Of a DNA stretch of 64,000 nucleotides, positions 1 to 12,300 are shown in pieces. Position numbers and translations under genes: made by a program. The notes beneath the pieces were generated by a model. The model worked only from the letters and a program-made list of their open reading frames with translations, was not told the origin of the DNA and did no database searches. The stretch's first letter is position 1, and each line of letters starts with the position of its first letter. Source of the DNA: Tigriopus japonicus (lineage: Eukaryota; Arthropoda; Copepoda; Harpacticoida; Harpacticidae); NCBI GenBank assembly GCA_010645155.1, contig CM021316.1, forward strand, positions 10,970,119 to 11,034,118, in the 5' to 3' direction.

Positions 1-1084
1 CCACTTCAATTGAAAAGCCTTTTTTCGTAAAAATGGGTTTTGAGATCAAAGACTACTCATGATTAGATGCATCGTCTGTTCCCTACATGAAATTTGCGTG
101 AAAAGTAATGAGATGATTCATACAAGTTGTGCATAAATGCAAGAGAGGAGTATGAGAAAAAATGGTGCTTAAAATACTGAATGAAAGTAACAACAGGCCT
201 TTTTTGTGAGTATGACCATCGCATCTTTGAAAAGAAAAAAACTATATCTACTTAACTTCCATGAACCTAAGGTTAATGGCATACTTACTTCATTTATTGA
301 TTGTAAATTCGGGATTTATCAGAACGACTTATTGCAATGATCAAAAATTACTTTTGACTTTTCTTTTATGTTGCGATAGACCGGAATAAACATGCGGCCA
401 ATTTTTTTTCTTGTGAGTAATTTCTCTCATACAAAGTAGCACTGAAAAGATCAATTGGTTCAAGACATTTTCAGAATCGAAAGTGATTCGTTCATTTAAA
501 AAAAATTGCCCCTCAGTCTCTGAAAAAGCTCTTATCAAAAGATCAAATGCTCCCTGTCGAAAACAACACACTTCGCATTAAATTCTTGGAATCACTAATG
601 CGCTTTAAACAAGTCCTTATGTAAATGCATTGGTTTTTTCTGTTTTTGTTAAGAAAAAAAATGTTAAGATTAACAATTCAAGATGTCGACAACATGCTAA
701 TTACATCTTTCAAATGATCCTTTGTCTTAAACATCACAAGTCATGTAAAATCCGAGAATTTTGTTCAGAACTTCAGAATTTTGTTCGGTGTTCCTTAAGA
801 AACGGAAGAGCTGACTAAATAATCTTTCACTCTGATTGAACCCATATATATAAGAACCGCACTCTCCTTGCATATGTTCTGCCAAACACTTGGCCTTGAA
901 TTGTCAGAATACTAAATTTCTCCCTAGTTCAATATTTAAATGATGATGTTTTTTTCCCGTGAAGGGTTACTTTTGAAAACTGAGGAAACCTTTTTTACCC
1001 TTCCGTAATTTGGCAAAAATCGAAAATAATGCGATATATTATGTTAAGTTGCTCCCTTTGTCCTGAATCACGCGGTATATGCTT
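1..1084. other. Non-coding AT-rich DNA
   Basis: No exon-like frame, splice pair or recognisable repeat seen. The short frames here lack domain content. Confidence 0.6.
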
Positions 1085-1325
1085 TTGGATTATATTTATT
1101 TTTTCTTTTTTTTGCGGATTTTTTTATTACCGCTACAAGGAATGCGATTCCCTGTAAATTGAAAGATTTCCCCCGACAGCTTCAATCCGACCCCAACAGG
1201 ATTCGAACCTACGCCGTCTGGGGAAGCACTTACACTCGGCACTTTTGAGAACGCGTTAGTACGCGTGGCCACTCTGGCTTCCTTAAGCTGGTAAGGAAGC
1301 TCCTTAAGAAAATTCATCATTTAGT
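1085..1325 (-). repeat. tRNA-derived SINE, single copy with A-rich tail
   Basis: On the minus strand: AGAGTGGCCACGCG A box, CTCAAAA at the anticodon-loop position, GGTTCGAATCC B box (about 1198-1210), the GGATTGAAGCTGTCGGG body, a TTTACAGGGAATCGCATTCC module, then an A-rich tail at 1085-1128. Same family as 61304-61566. Confidence 0.75.
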
Positions 1326-1622
1326 CTGTTCTGTCCGACGAAACTTTCTGTTTCAGTTGTGAACATTTTTGGTTCATCAACAGACACGTACGTTTTATGC
1401 TATTCGGATTAAAAAGCGAAAATAATGGGAAACATTGTATCAAGGACCATTGTTCTCTTTAAAAATGGTAGGCCCTCCACATCGTGCGGATGGAAAAGTA
1501 TCAGAGGTTACCAAAGTACCACGTGTCATCGATTAAAGATTAAATCCGTGCTATTGGCACATTTTTGCAATCGTTTGGAAGAAAGAACGCTTCTATTCAA
1601 GAATTTATTTGCAGGTGCCAAG

Positions 1623-1933
1623 TACTGATGTGTTTCGAGTTGGATTATTGGCAGAGTTTTGCCATTTTGGTTTTTAGGGTCAAAAATCTGACCACAATTA
1701 AACTTTTCAACAGGCAATTGACCTTATCTACCATAAAATATGGCAGTACTGCCAACTCGGAATTCATTTTTATAACTATGAATGGAACTCGAAATCGAAC
1801 TAGTTCGAGTGTTGCCAAATTGGTCCATGGTTAGGTCTTTTCAAAAAGTACAATACAATCAGCCCTTTTTAAAAGCGATAAACTTCCGAGTCAAAACTGG
1901 CAGCACTCTTGGTTCGAAATACATCACTATGTA
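1623..1933. mobile_element. hAT-like MITE, copy 1 (uninterrupted), 311 bp
   Basis: Inverted ends contain TGATGTGTTTCGAGTTGG and TGATGTATTTCGAACC. Flanks gtgccaag (1615-1622) and gtgcccag (1934-1941) form an 8-bp duplication with one mismatch. It encodes nothing, and is the empty-site paralogue of the element at 31709-33213. Confidence 0.75.
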
Positions 1934-1941
1934 GTGCCCAG

Positions 1942-3600
1942 CAATACCATTTTGGATTTTCACAGATTTCAAGAAAGGTGAAGAGCCGTCTTTTTAATCC
2001 AAAAGTAATGCATTAAATTTCGTGTGCTTTGACAGGTCGTGATGAAGAAATTGCATTATTACACAATTCTTAGCTGAAAGTCGGTTAGTGAAACATCCAG
2101 ATGTTATATACCTTTGGAAGCTAGTTTCAGTTCGAATTGGGAAAATAGACCTTTTGAACTTGCGTTGCACACGATGCAGTGGCATGGAAAATTTTGCACC
2201 TAACTCTTCAATTGTTCTGAAACGAGGTTAGGTTTCTAAATCTGGTGCCAATGGGCGTCCGTTTCGCCAGGTGTGACAAATTTGATTCCTTTCAAAAAAG
2301 CTCATGATTGTCGTACAAAAAAGATCCATTGCAAAGAACATTGTTTGATATATTTTGCCAAGCAAAACTGTTCTCATTCCGTCATAAACCTATGGCGTGT
2401 GCTTCAAAATTTGAGACAACCTTGTTTTTTTATTGAGTACTCAAGTTTAACCCATTTTTAACAAAGGTTAAAGCAGAATAAATAATTTTTGAAGTGACCA
2501 ACAAATTTGCAAAGGAAGTTTCCTTGTTGTTTTTAGTGAAAGTGGGAAGCCAAGGCATAAAGTATTTAAAAAAAAACATGGCGACTGATTGTTAATGACA
2601 TGGTATGCAAGTAAATTCTTGCTATAATTGAAGGTCGACTTCTGAATGGTTGGCCACCTAAAACTGGACCGGAAATTGTAAGTTTCGGACAACCCAAGAG
2701 CTTTGAATCAAAAAGTCATTGTTACAAATAGTTTTGATTTTACTTTCATCTAGAACTCATGCTTGTTTAACGATTTCTCTAAGGGGCACCTACTTTTGAC
2801 AGGACCTTGAATTCAATTGGTAATAAAAGAAGAGATTCGCCGTCAACATGTTCCTCATGAAGTTCTTGTCATTCAGTCATCAACTTGCAGAATGGTCACC
2901 ATTCTATTATCAGTATCTTCCTTATTGATTCATCCATTAAAAAGGTTACATTGAAGGTTTAATTTCAAGGTTAAAAATAGGTATTACTTAGAGACATTGT
3001 TTTAAAGCATAAGTTGTAGATAATAGGAGCAGAAGAACTATTTGTAACAAAGACATTTTGATTCAGAGCCCTGATTGTCCAAAATTTACAATTTTCCTTG
3101 TCCGTTTTTAAGTGGCCAACCCTGTAATTGTACAGTAATACAAATTTGACATCCGAGTACCTTCAAAATATCATGAAATTTCCAATTTCCTTCAAACGAT
3201 TGTTTGATTGTCATGTTTAAAAGAGTTTTTTAAGAGATCTATTCCGTCACCTTTAGCCTTCGGGGAACTCGTGGTTGAGTTGAAATTGATTGATATAGTT
3301 GAAAATCAAGGTAAATAAAAACTTACTTCTTATTCCGAAACTTATGAGACCATCGCTCGTTTTCACCACAAAATTACAAGGAGTAATGTTCCGAACATTT
3401 CATTCGCGTGAAGCTCAAACTCGAGACAATATGCAAAGCTCAACTATTTTTGATTCTATTATTCTTGTTTCATGTTTCAGATTCTATGTTTCCTGTCTAA
3501 AGTGGCAAATAAATAAGTTTCTAATCAGAATCGCTTTTTGAATTGCTCCAGCGTTTTTTTTGTTATATCATGACACAGAGTTCCCAGAGAGGCACTACTA
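1942..3600. other. Non-coding DNA between MITEs
   Basis: No gene or clear repeat structure recognised. GAAGGTTTAATTTCAAGGTT near 2950 hints at old short repeats only. Confidence 0.5.
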
Positions 3601-3962
3601 GAGCACGCTGGTCGTGAAATTTCTTTGTGGGCATCAAGAGCCTTTTATCATCAGGGACTAGTTGAAACTTGCCCAAACAAACGTATTCGTATTAGGCAAA
3701 TTTTAGAAAAAGTTACAGTTTTCAGAATGTGGCCTCTTGTCTTTGCTTTGCTTCTCCCATTGTATATAAAGATGCTTAATGTAGATGAGAATTCAATTTA
3801 CAGGCATTGATTTGCACATTTGTAGGATTTGACATTGAAAATATGTCTTGCGCACATGCTCAGACACTTTGCAGACATTGCGCTTTTCACGCAACTTCTA
3901 GCTAGTTTCGAAGTATACAAGGCAAACAAAATGACGATGATGGCCTCTCTATAGACCTCTAT
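3601..3962. repeat. Dispersed repeat, CCTCTCTATAGACCTCTAT family, copy 1
   Basis: From GGTCGTGAAATTTC to GGCCTCTCTATAGACCTCTA it matches each arm of the palindrome at 50.9-51.8 kb over about 360 bp, including ACTTGCCCAAACAA and CTTTTCACGCAACTT. Confidence 0.7.
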
Positions 3963-4026
3963 GATGTCATGCTTGCAAGCGTGGCCAAAGTCTGAGCAAA
4001 TTTAGCGTATTCAACGGACTTTGTTC

Positions 4027-4186
4027 CTGTGATGGGAATCAAGCCTTATTTTTAGCCAAGTGTTGCCAAATTGATACTCAGATTTCTCAGTCAAAAAGTT
4101 CAACCTTATATCATATGACGAAATGTAAAACAAGTCAAAAACGTCAAGTCAAAAACGGTAACACTTAAGGCTTAATTCCCATCATT
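4027..4186. mobile_element. 160-bp MITE with 9-bp target duplication
   Basis: GATGGGAATCAAGCCTTA and TAAGGCTTAATTCCCATC form the inverted ends. ACTTTGTTC occurs at 4018-4026 and again at 4187-4195. A 9-bp duplication fits Mutator-like elements; an 8-bp reading would fit hAT. Confidence 0.7.
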
Positions 4187-4484
4187 ACTTTGTTCACATG
4201 ATGGCGCGTCTTTACTTCTGAGCAAACGGTCGCCCTGAAATCTTTGAAGTTTATGCGCAAGAGCAAAAATGTCTCGTTGGCTCGCGCCCACGGCACATTC
4301 AAATTGACATCTAGTCCTTATTTGATCTGTGACTCCAACAGCTTGACAATATTTTTGAAGGCTCAATCATCTTGAGTGGCAATCATCAATATTGATAGCA
4401 TTTTCAAATCGCTTTTTATATATCTGAGAATGTCTCTCCAATTTCGTCTGAAGATCAGGAACTATTTGTCCTGTAATGTACGTA

Positions 4485-4872
4485 CAGGGTTGTCACGAAG
4501 TAGAGTCCCCTGCCAAATGAAGGGTCATCTTGGACACATGTGATTTGTGATTTAATTGTAAAAATACCAGTTGAATAAAACAGTTTCAGGTACACTCGGG
4601 CAAAGTATTTTTGAAATTGATTGACTCGTGATAAAACTATGATTCGCTTCAAGAACAACTCACCCACCCAAGGTACACCCGCTCTATTTTCAAAAAGTAT
4701 CCTTACTTTGAGCTTCCATTAGAAGGACTAATATTTCTGTAATGCAGTAGACGACTGAATTAAGGTGTTAGTTAAACACCAGCATTTTTTAAGTTATTAT
4801 GACCCCAAGTTAACTTTATCATCTCCTTTTGTCACCATCAAAGTTTTTGGGAACTAATTTAAAACAACCCTG
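4485..4872. mobile_element. Tc1/mariner-type MITE candidate, 388 bp
   Basis: Ends CAGGGTTGT and ACAACCCTG are flanked by TA on both sides (4483-4484, 4873-4874). Similarity inside the first 9 bases of the ends is weak, so the call rests on the ends and the TA duplication. Confidence 0.5.
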
Positions 4873-5929
4873 TATATTCGAGCTTGAATTTCCTTGTTTA
4901 AAATTTCATCGCATTTTGCGACCGACATGCTTGTCCATTAATCATAAAATCATCGGCAAGATGAACTTCTTACACTTCAGTGGAGTCCCTTAATTTAAAA
5001 AGCGGACATCTCACTTGGATTAACTTTTTAATCCAAGAAGGGACCACAAGATGCCCGTATGATTGCTAATCTATTCCCAAGGGAACGACTAAGCCCACTT
5101 GACCGAGTTTTTTTGGACCACCTGTCGACTCAGTCACATTCCACAATTAATTAGTATGTGCTGATTCTCGAGTGTACAGTTCATACCAGAAAAGGTTATA
5201 AGCACTAATGGAGTTAAGCTTTTTGTTCTCGAACAACGTTGTTGAAGTGTATGTTAGTACACTTAACAGGAACCACAATCATAAAAACTCCCTGCCCATG
5301 TTCCTAAAATAGATTGTCATGTATTATTTGAAATAGATGAAAAATACTCTCCTTTGCTATGCTAAATAAATGTTAATATTAGCTTTTGACCCCATGGAAC
5401 GTTTTAATCCGTATTTGATGAAGCTGCGGAAATTGTCATCGTGGGAAGTGACGCTCAACTTTCTCAACGATTTGCTTCTTTTTGAGACAGGATCAGTAAA
5501 ATAGCTGTTGTGTGTCGTTGATGCTTGTTCTAAGATACTAAAGGTAAGAGAAAGCTTGTAGCTTGGAATCGAGTTCTTTTGAAAGAAAACAACAAATACC
5601 TAGATGGAGAGTGGAGAAAATCTGGCTTCAAAATGCTCTGACAACCCCCTGTCCTTAGCACGGTCCTCTTTAACGTCACAAGTGTTCTTAATGCACGAAC
5701 AACAGCAAATACTTCTTTTATATAATACTTACTGAACAAGGATTATTGAAAAGCGAGAGCATCACAACATTGAGTGATTTTTATCAACAGCGTGAACCCC
5801 TCATGTCAATCAAATAAAACAAAGGGTGAGCAAATTTCAACAATCAATCATATCAACGGAATTCAATTTCAGGAAGTTCACTTCATATAGCATCACGCCC
5901 AAGTTTAAAGAACTCGTGCTTATGGTCTG

Positions 5930-6180
5930 CAATAGCAACGTTCTTGGGTACGCCATTTAGCCTGACCGGCACGTACGCAAAAAAGGAGAGCGTGCGGGTT
6001 AGCCCAAATGTTACCGGCACGTTCTTAACGCAGGTAGAGTTTCCCCTTGAGAGCCCGTTGAAGGGGGCTCTTGAGAGCGTGTTTAAATGGTTTTGCCGGG
6101 AAAATTAAGGACGCTGACCGCAAGACGCCAAGTTTAGAGCACGCTGAGTTTTAGTATTGAATAATATAGCACCAGTTTGT
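5930..6180 (+). other. GC-richer segment upstream of the first AFF coding exon
   Basis: This stretch is richer in G and C than the surrounding AT-rich DNA and lies just upstream of the acceptor at 6293-6294. It could hold the non-coding first exon or promoter, or an unrecognised repeat. No TATA box, initiator or convincing donor decides between these. Confidence 0.2.
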
Positions 6181-6325
6181 CATTGAGTTTCAATTAAGAC
6201 GTGATCTTTTTGTCTTGAGGTAAGAGTTGGTGTAAATTAAGGAAAATGATTACGAATGGAATAATTGAATATTGTGTTTTCTGTTCTCTTCCAGTCTTTC
6301 AAACAACCATACTAAGCATCCCAAA

Positions 6326-9300
6326 ATGTTCAACAATGGTACATTTACCCATCCACAGCAATGGGCCCTGCCCAATGGGTCTCAGGCCCAGCCAAGTATG
6401 CCTCAAACCCTCAACCAACATGGGGTTTCCATGGCCAACGGGTAAGAACGTGGTTTAAGAACCCTTAATTTTAAAGATGTTTGTACCTTTGGGAGCATTA
6501 ATAAAAAAAAAAGGGAGTTACAGTATGTATTGTTAAAAGCAACAATTTCTGGAGATAGTTTCGCATGACATGCCTCACAAGGGTTCTGTGTTTAGCCAAC
6601 TTTGGAAACTATTTCATAACATTACGTTTTTTTTTCACGATTGATGATGAGAACACTAGGCAATGGATAGTAGCTCTTATTAGGGGGTCTTTGTTTATTA
6701 ATTCAATTTCGAGTGCTCGGAGATAAATGTTCCCAAGTTGATTATAAGCTTGCTTCTCTTATCTTAACAAGACAAGTAGTTCATTTTAGGTTCATTAGAT
6801 TGAATTGACGTAAGAGAGTTGTAGCAAAAAAGGTAAGAAAAATACTTTTTGCCCAGTCAAATTCGTCGTCCCAAGGCTTTATTTCTCTGCCCTTGGGTTT
6901 GAGAACAAACACGCGTGAATTCCAAACTCCCAAGAAGCATCTTTTAACAAGGAATCTTCACCCCCTCGTTGTACGTTGGATCAAAAACACACAGCCTTTC
7001 TCACACGTTGGAATTTGTTTTATTTCTATTTTCAAGCGAATTATCGAAAGAGAAAGGACAACCCCCGAAGTCTCAGTGTCTAGTCCAGAAACCTACTAGC
7101 TTCTTTTTTTTCTATCTTTCTCTCACACACGCGTTCGTTTCTCTTTCCCAAATGCTTTGGTCCACAATCGTGTTCAAGATATCGTTGGAAAGAGGTCAAA
7201 CACAGGCACTTTTTCTTCGTCTGTGCACCCATTTTGACAGAAAAGAGGGCAGATACCTCAAAATCTCGAGAAGAGGACCATGTGATTGTAACACGACTTC
7301 AATTTGATTCTCCGTCTTCCTTCCAGTAATCCATATTCGTCCATGAGTGGTGGAGGTGTCATGAACGGTGCCGGGACCTTCATGGCCCATGGGTCCAATG
7401 GCAATCGGAACCAACTTCATAACAGTGGAGGTGGAGCTAGGGTTATGCCTAATCGTGGACCCAATGGCATGGGTTCGATGCCAGCCCCTGCCTTGCCGCC
7501 CGGAAGCGGGTCCGCCTCCAATTTCCTTCAGGAGAACATGATGCTGCCTCCAAATCAAGCTCGCCGTCAAGAGATCCTGAATGAGCGCACCAAAGCCGCT
7601 CATCAACGACGACAAGAACAGGAGGAACGACAGAAGCGGGAACAGGCTTTAACCGCTTCTGGCTCACTGGACCTCTTTGCCAAGCCCGAGCGGGTAAGGA
7701 GAACCAACTGCTGATTTACTACTGTAATATGCGTGTCTGTAAATGTGGGTCCAGTGGTTATTGACGTTTTCTCAGTAGTGATGAGGGGAAGGGCTCGTAT
7801 TCGAGAGCGAAAGACACCAATATCATGTTCAAGCATTATTCACTTTACAATTTTAATTGCTTATGTGAAAAGGAAGAATTTATTTTTAATTCGGAAATGA
7901 TACTACAAAAGATTTTGGACCGAAATATATCTGGTTTTTTGACCAAATCCAGGTTTCGCGAGACGTTATCGAATGTCGCCGAAACTTGGGCTGAAAGAGC
8001 TTTTGATCCATGTTTAATTCTTAGGTTGGGTTCCGTTGACCATTTTTTCGAGTTTATAATATCAATAGATGCCAAGTTAAGAACTCATGAGCTGAAATTT
8101 GGTCAATTATTTATAGTATGATAATGAATAGTTGATGCAGTAATGTTCTTTTGTCTACGTAGAAAGGTTCACTTTATCAAGGGTCTATTAGTATATTTGA
8201 ACAATAATGAAGTAAATGATTAACGATGTCAGGCACCCAAACCTTAAAGGGAAAAATCAATTGAAATCGATCCTGATCGTTCTGTTTCGTTTCCTTTCTC
8301 CAGGTGAAGCATGAAGACATAACAGCTCAACAAGCTTCCCAAGTGCTCGGAAGCTTCTCCAATGCCAAGCGGATCATCAATAGCCAGACCTCTTGCATTG
8401 GGATCGATTACCAGCCTCCAACGCCGGCTCCGGCACAACAACACATTATCGGTGAGGAAGATGAGGATGAGAATAGTGATATTCGGGATGTCTCGGGACA
8501 ATCTCGCAGCATGCCTGCGCCCTCATCCGCAGCTTCCAAAGTGGCTCGACGGCCTCCAGCCACTATTCCTCCACCTCCGACTGGAGGTCACCGACTTCCT
8601 CCTGAGCAAATGAACATGACCCATAGGCCTAGTTTGACCCACAAGCCATATCCCAGACAGCAACACCCATTTGGCCCCAATGCCCATCATCATCAGCATC
8701 AGCAACAACAACAACAGTATCAGCAGCAACAGCTTCAACAACAACAGCAGCAGCAGCAGCAAAACTTGGCGTCTCAGAGCAAACGACCCCAAATGCAATC
8801 GCATCAGTCTTCTCCGTCTTTACCTTCTGGAATGCCCATGGGACAGAATCCCAACCGACCCGGTTCCAATGGAAGCTCAATTAGCAGTAATCTGAATGGA
8901 AGCAGCATGCCAGCTCCGGCATCGACTTCGTCCGGATCCTTCTTTGGAAATTGGATCAAGACCATTCCTCCACAATTGCCAAAACTTCAAATGCCAGAGG
9001 TAAATCTAGATATTTCTCTCTGATAACTATTGATTAAACAGCACCTTAACGCTTGGATTTTTCATTGCTTTTAGGATAGAGACAAAGCGTCGACGAGCAT
9101 ATCGGAGATTCTTCAGGAGGTGCAAACCGGTGTCATGCCCACGCCCATTCAGGCCCTGTTCACGCCTGTGGTGACCAAGCATGAGGGCAATAATGCCCGG
9201 AGTGAGCCTCGATATTTCGGGGTCGTGTCAGCGCCTCATTTTGGCAACGATGAGATGGGAGATGACTTGATGGACGACGATCTGGTCTCACCACTCTCCC

Positions 9301-12300
9301 CTATCAAGTCGTCCAAACTTCCATTCTCCTCCAATACCAAGCCCAATAACGCCCAAGATTCCAATACATCCGTAAACAAGGCGAAAAAAGGTAAACATTC
9401 ATTGAGTTCTGTTCATGGGCTGAGATGTAAAACATCATTTCTTTTGTTTTCAGTGCCAGGTCTACCCTCGTCATCCAATAGGAATCTGAATCTCTCGGAA
9501 GATTCCGACAGCGATACCGATATGCCCTCGGAACCTCGAAACAAACCGGTGGCCAACAATGTTCCGGCTGCTGCTAGTCCTTTGGTTTTGCAGCCGGCTC
9601 CGCCCTCAAAACCACCCGTGGCTGCTTCTGTTGCCCCGCCCACTCAGGTAGCTCCCCCGGTTTCCACGGCCTCTTCTGGCCCACAAAATTCTCAAACGAA
9701 CAAGGATGAGACCAGTCAGAAGAAGACCGGAGGAGGAGGTGACTCGTCTTCGGATTCTTCCGATAGTGATTCCAGCTCCGATGAGGACGCCGACGACTCC
9801 AAGGAATCCTCGTCGGATCATGATGAAGTGAACCCCATGGATAACGACGCCACCTTCGGTTTGGCCAACATCCTGGCCAAGGTGAAATCGACCCATTCTC
9901 CCGGTCCAAATCCCCATCCCAGTCCAAAGGTCACTCAGGTAAGCAATGATTGATCCTTGCGGTGAAAGCTATTTTGGCGGACTTTCGATAAAACGGTGGC
10001 GTGATTTGCTTTTTTAGACCACACCCTCGGCCAAACCTCTGATAGAGGATGACATGGATATCGATGGGCTTCTCAGTCAAACGATTCAGCCTTTGCCAGA
10101 TATCAATCTTGGAGTAGATGGTTCGGATCTCCTTGGGGGTCTTCACCCCCCTTTGAGCCCTCTGCCAGATGACGATGATGACGACGAGGACGAAGACGAT
10201 GATCCTCTGGATCGACCCTTATTATCACCCCTGAAGAAAGATCCCCTCCCCCCACCCAAAGGATCTAGTTCGTCACGACGTAGGTCGTCCAGTATTCGGA
10301 ACTCGTCCTCGTCCTATCGAGAGTTGAGCGACGATGACGAGGACATGGATCAACAAGCCCATCGAGCTCCACCTCAACGGAAGCACCGCAAACCCAAGAG
10401 CGCCAGTATCAGACAGCCCATGCTCTCACCTGCCGTGCCCGTGGTTCAAGTGCCTCCACCCGCACCTCCTTCTAGGAGCATCAAACCCTCGCCGAAGCCT
10501 TCCAAAGGTCGCCCAGGATCCTCGAAAAGACGAATTTCCCTCAGTTCTACCACCACCCCCAGTGTCATGCTCTCTAGTGAAAGCGAGCCTGAAGAAGCTC
10601 ATCCCACCTCTTCCTCCTCTGCTCCGCTCAAACCGGCCTCAATAGCCTCCGAGTCACCGCGGTCCGTGAGTTCCGACAAAAGTGCCAGTAGGAAAGCCGT
10701 GGCCTCGTCTCGGCCCCCTCGAGCTCCAGTCGGAGATCCGGACGAATCCAACAGCCCCGTTACTAACAACACGTCCAAGGTCAAATCACGGGCTATGAGC
10801 CGCATTTTTATGAGCCGTTCCAAATCCACCACGGGCACGGGTGGTAAAGGGGGAAAAGGCGGTAAGGGCGGAATCACCGTGGAGCGGAAAACCGTACCTG
10901 ATGCGGGCGATGCGGCCAATAGCAGTGATGGCGGTGAGGTCAAGAGCTATCCAGCTCCTATTTGGCGTGCCAACGGGCGCCCATCTATCCTTTGTCAGAT
11001 CCCACTGAATCTACTCCCAGTGGACACGGACTTTCGAGTCAATTTGTACAACAATCACCAACACCACCGCCATTCCCATCCTCCCTATCAACCACAACCT
11101 CCACACCTCCAAACCCCGCAGCCAGCCTCCAGCAGCAACTCCTCCAAGAGGAAACGGGGTCGTCACCAGAGCGGTGAGTCTGTGTCCTCCAACACGAGTA
11201 GCAAGCATTCATTCAGGTCCACCACGTCAAGCAAGAGCAGCAGCCACAAGCGAACCAAGCAGTCCTACCCCAGCGAGTCAGCCGCCCCGCCCAAGCGGGT
11301 CAAATTGGACGAGACCACCACCCCGAGCTCCACCTCTTGTTCCTCGTCATTGGCATTGGCCACCGCCAACACCACCACAACTTCCACCACCACAAGCAGT
11401 GCACCCAAAATCGACTTCCCGGGCCCTTCTAGTACCAATCACATTCCGTCAGCCAAAGTGGAGCCCATGTCGAATCCCAGTCCGTCGGATGCCCATTCCA
11501 AGCCCAAGGCCACGGTGGCGCCCACGCCCAATAACAACTCGGGCGTGTCTGGGAGTGGCGGGTCGAATGCCCCTTGGCCCAATAAGATGATGCCACCACC
11601 GTCCAAGGTATTCTTCTCGTATCTGGAGAAGAATCGTGATGAAGAAGACGAGGCGGAAGAGGATTACAATGCCTACATGCTGGAGGCCAAGAAACTCAAG
11701 CACGCAGCTGACCGCGAAGCCGATCGAGGACGACAAGCCATGATCTATCTCAAAGCGGTCTTGTTCTTCAGCTTGTGCGGCAACTACAACGAAAAAACTG
11801 GCGACAAGGTGGCGGGATTTACCATGTACAAGGAGACGTTGAACCTCATCAAGTAAGTTGATTCGAAACCAAGGGAGGGGGACACTTTTCAAGTGATCTC
11901 CAATTGTCAAAAGAAATGTCATGATCCAAGGGCTTCTGTTTGATTTGTGCTCCTTCATCTCATTTTCAGGCATGTTTGTCGACCATTCCGAAATTCCGAG
12001 TTCGGTACTTTCGATAATAAGCTGGCTGTATTAAGGTACGTTAAAGATGATTGAGAAAGAGGGTACATTATAGGCAGGAAATTGATAAGGGGAAATACTC
12101 TCGTTCTCGTAGTTGTGCTTGAAAAAAGACGAATTTCTTGTTAATGCGTAGGATCCAGGAAAACCTGCTGTAATATCCAATTTACGAGCAAGCTTACGGG
12201 ATTGATGATGGATGATTGCTTACATTTAGTCTCGAACGTACTTCCCCAGCTTAGTTTGGTCAATTCTAGAGGACAAATGAATAAGGATGATTTTATTATC

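Noticed and set aside
1190..1300. Functional tRNA-Leu gene on the minus strand
   Set aside because: A and B boxes are present but the acceptor and anticodon stems do not pair, and an A-rich tail follows, so it is a SINE head.
7196..7615. 139-residue minus-strand ORF
   Set aside because: Antisense of AFF exon 2, whose splice sites and domain match support the plus strand.
9574..9927. Minus-strand ORFs of 103-117 residues
   Set aside because: Shadows of the Ser/Pro-rich AFF exon.
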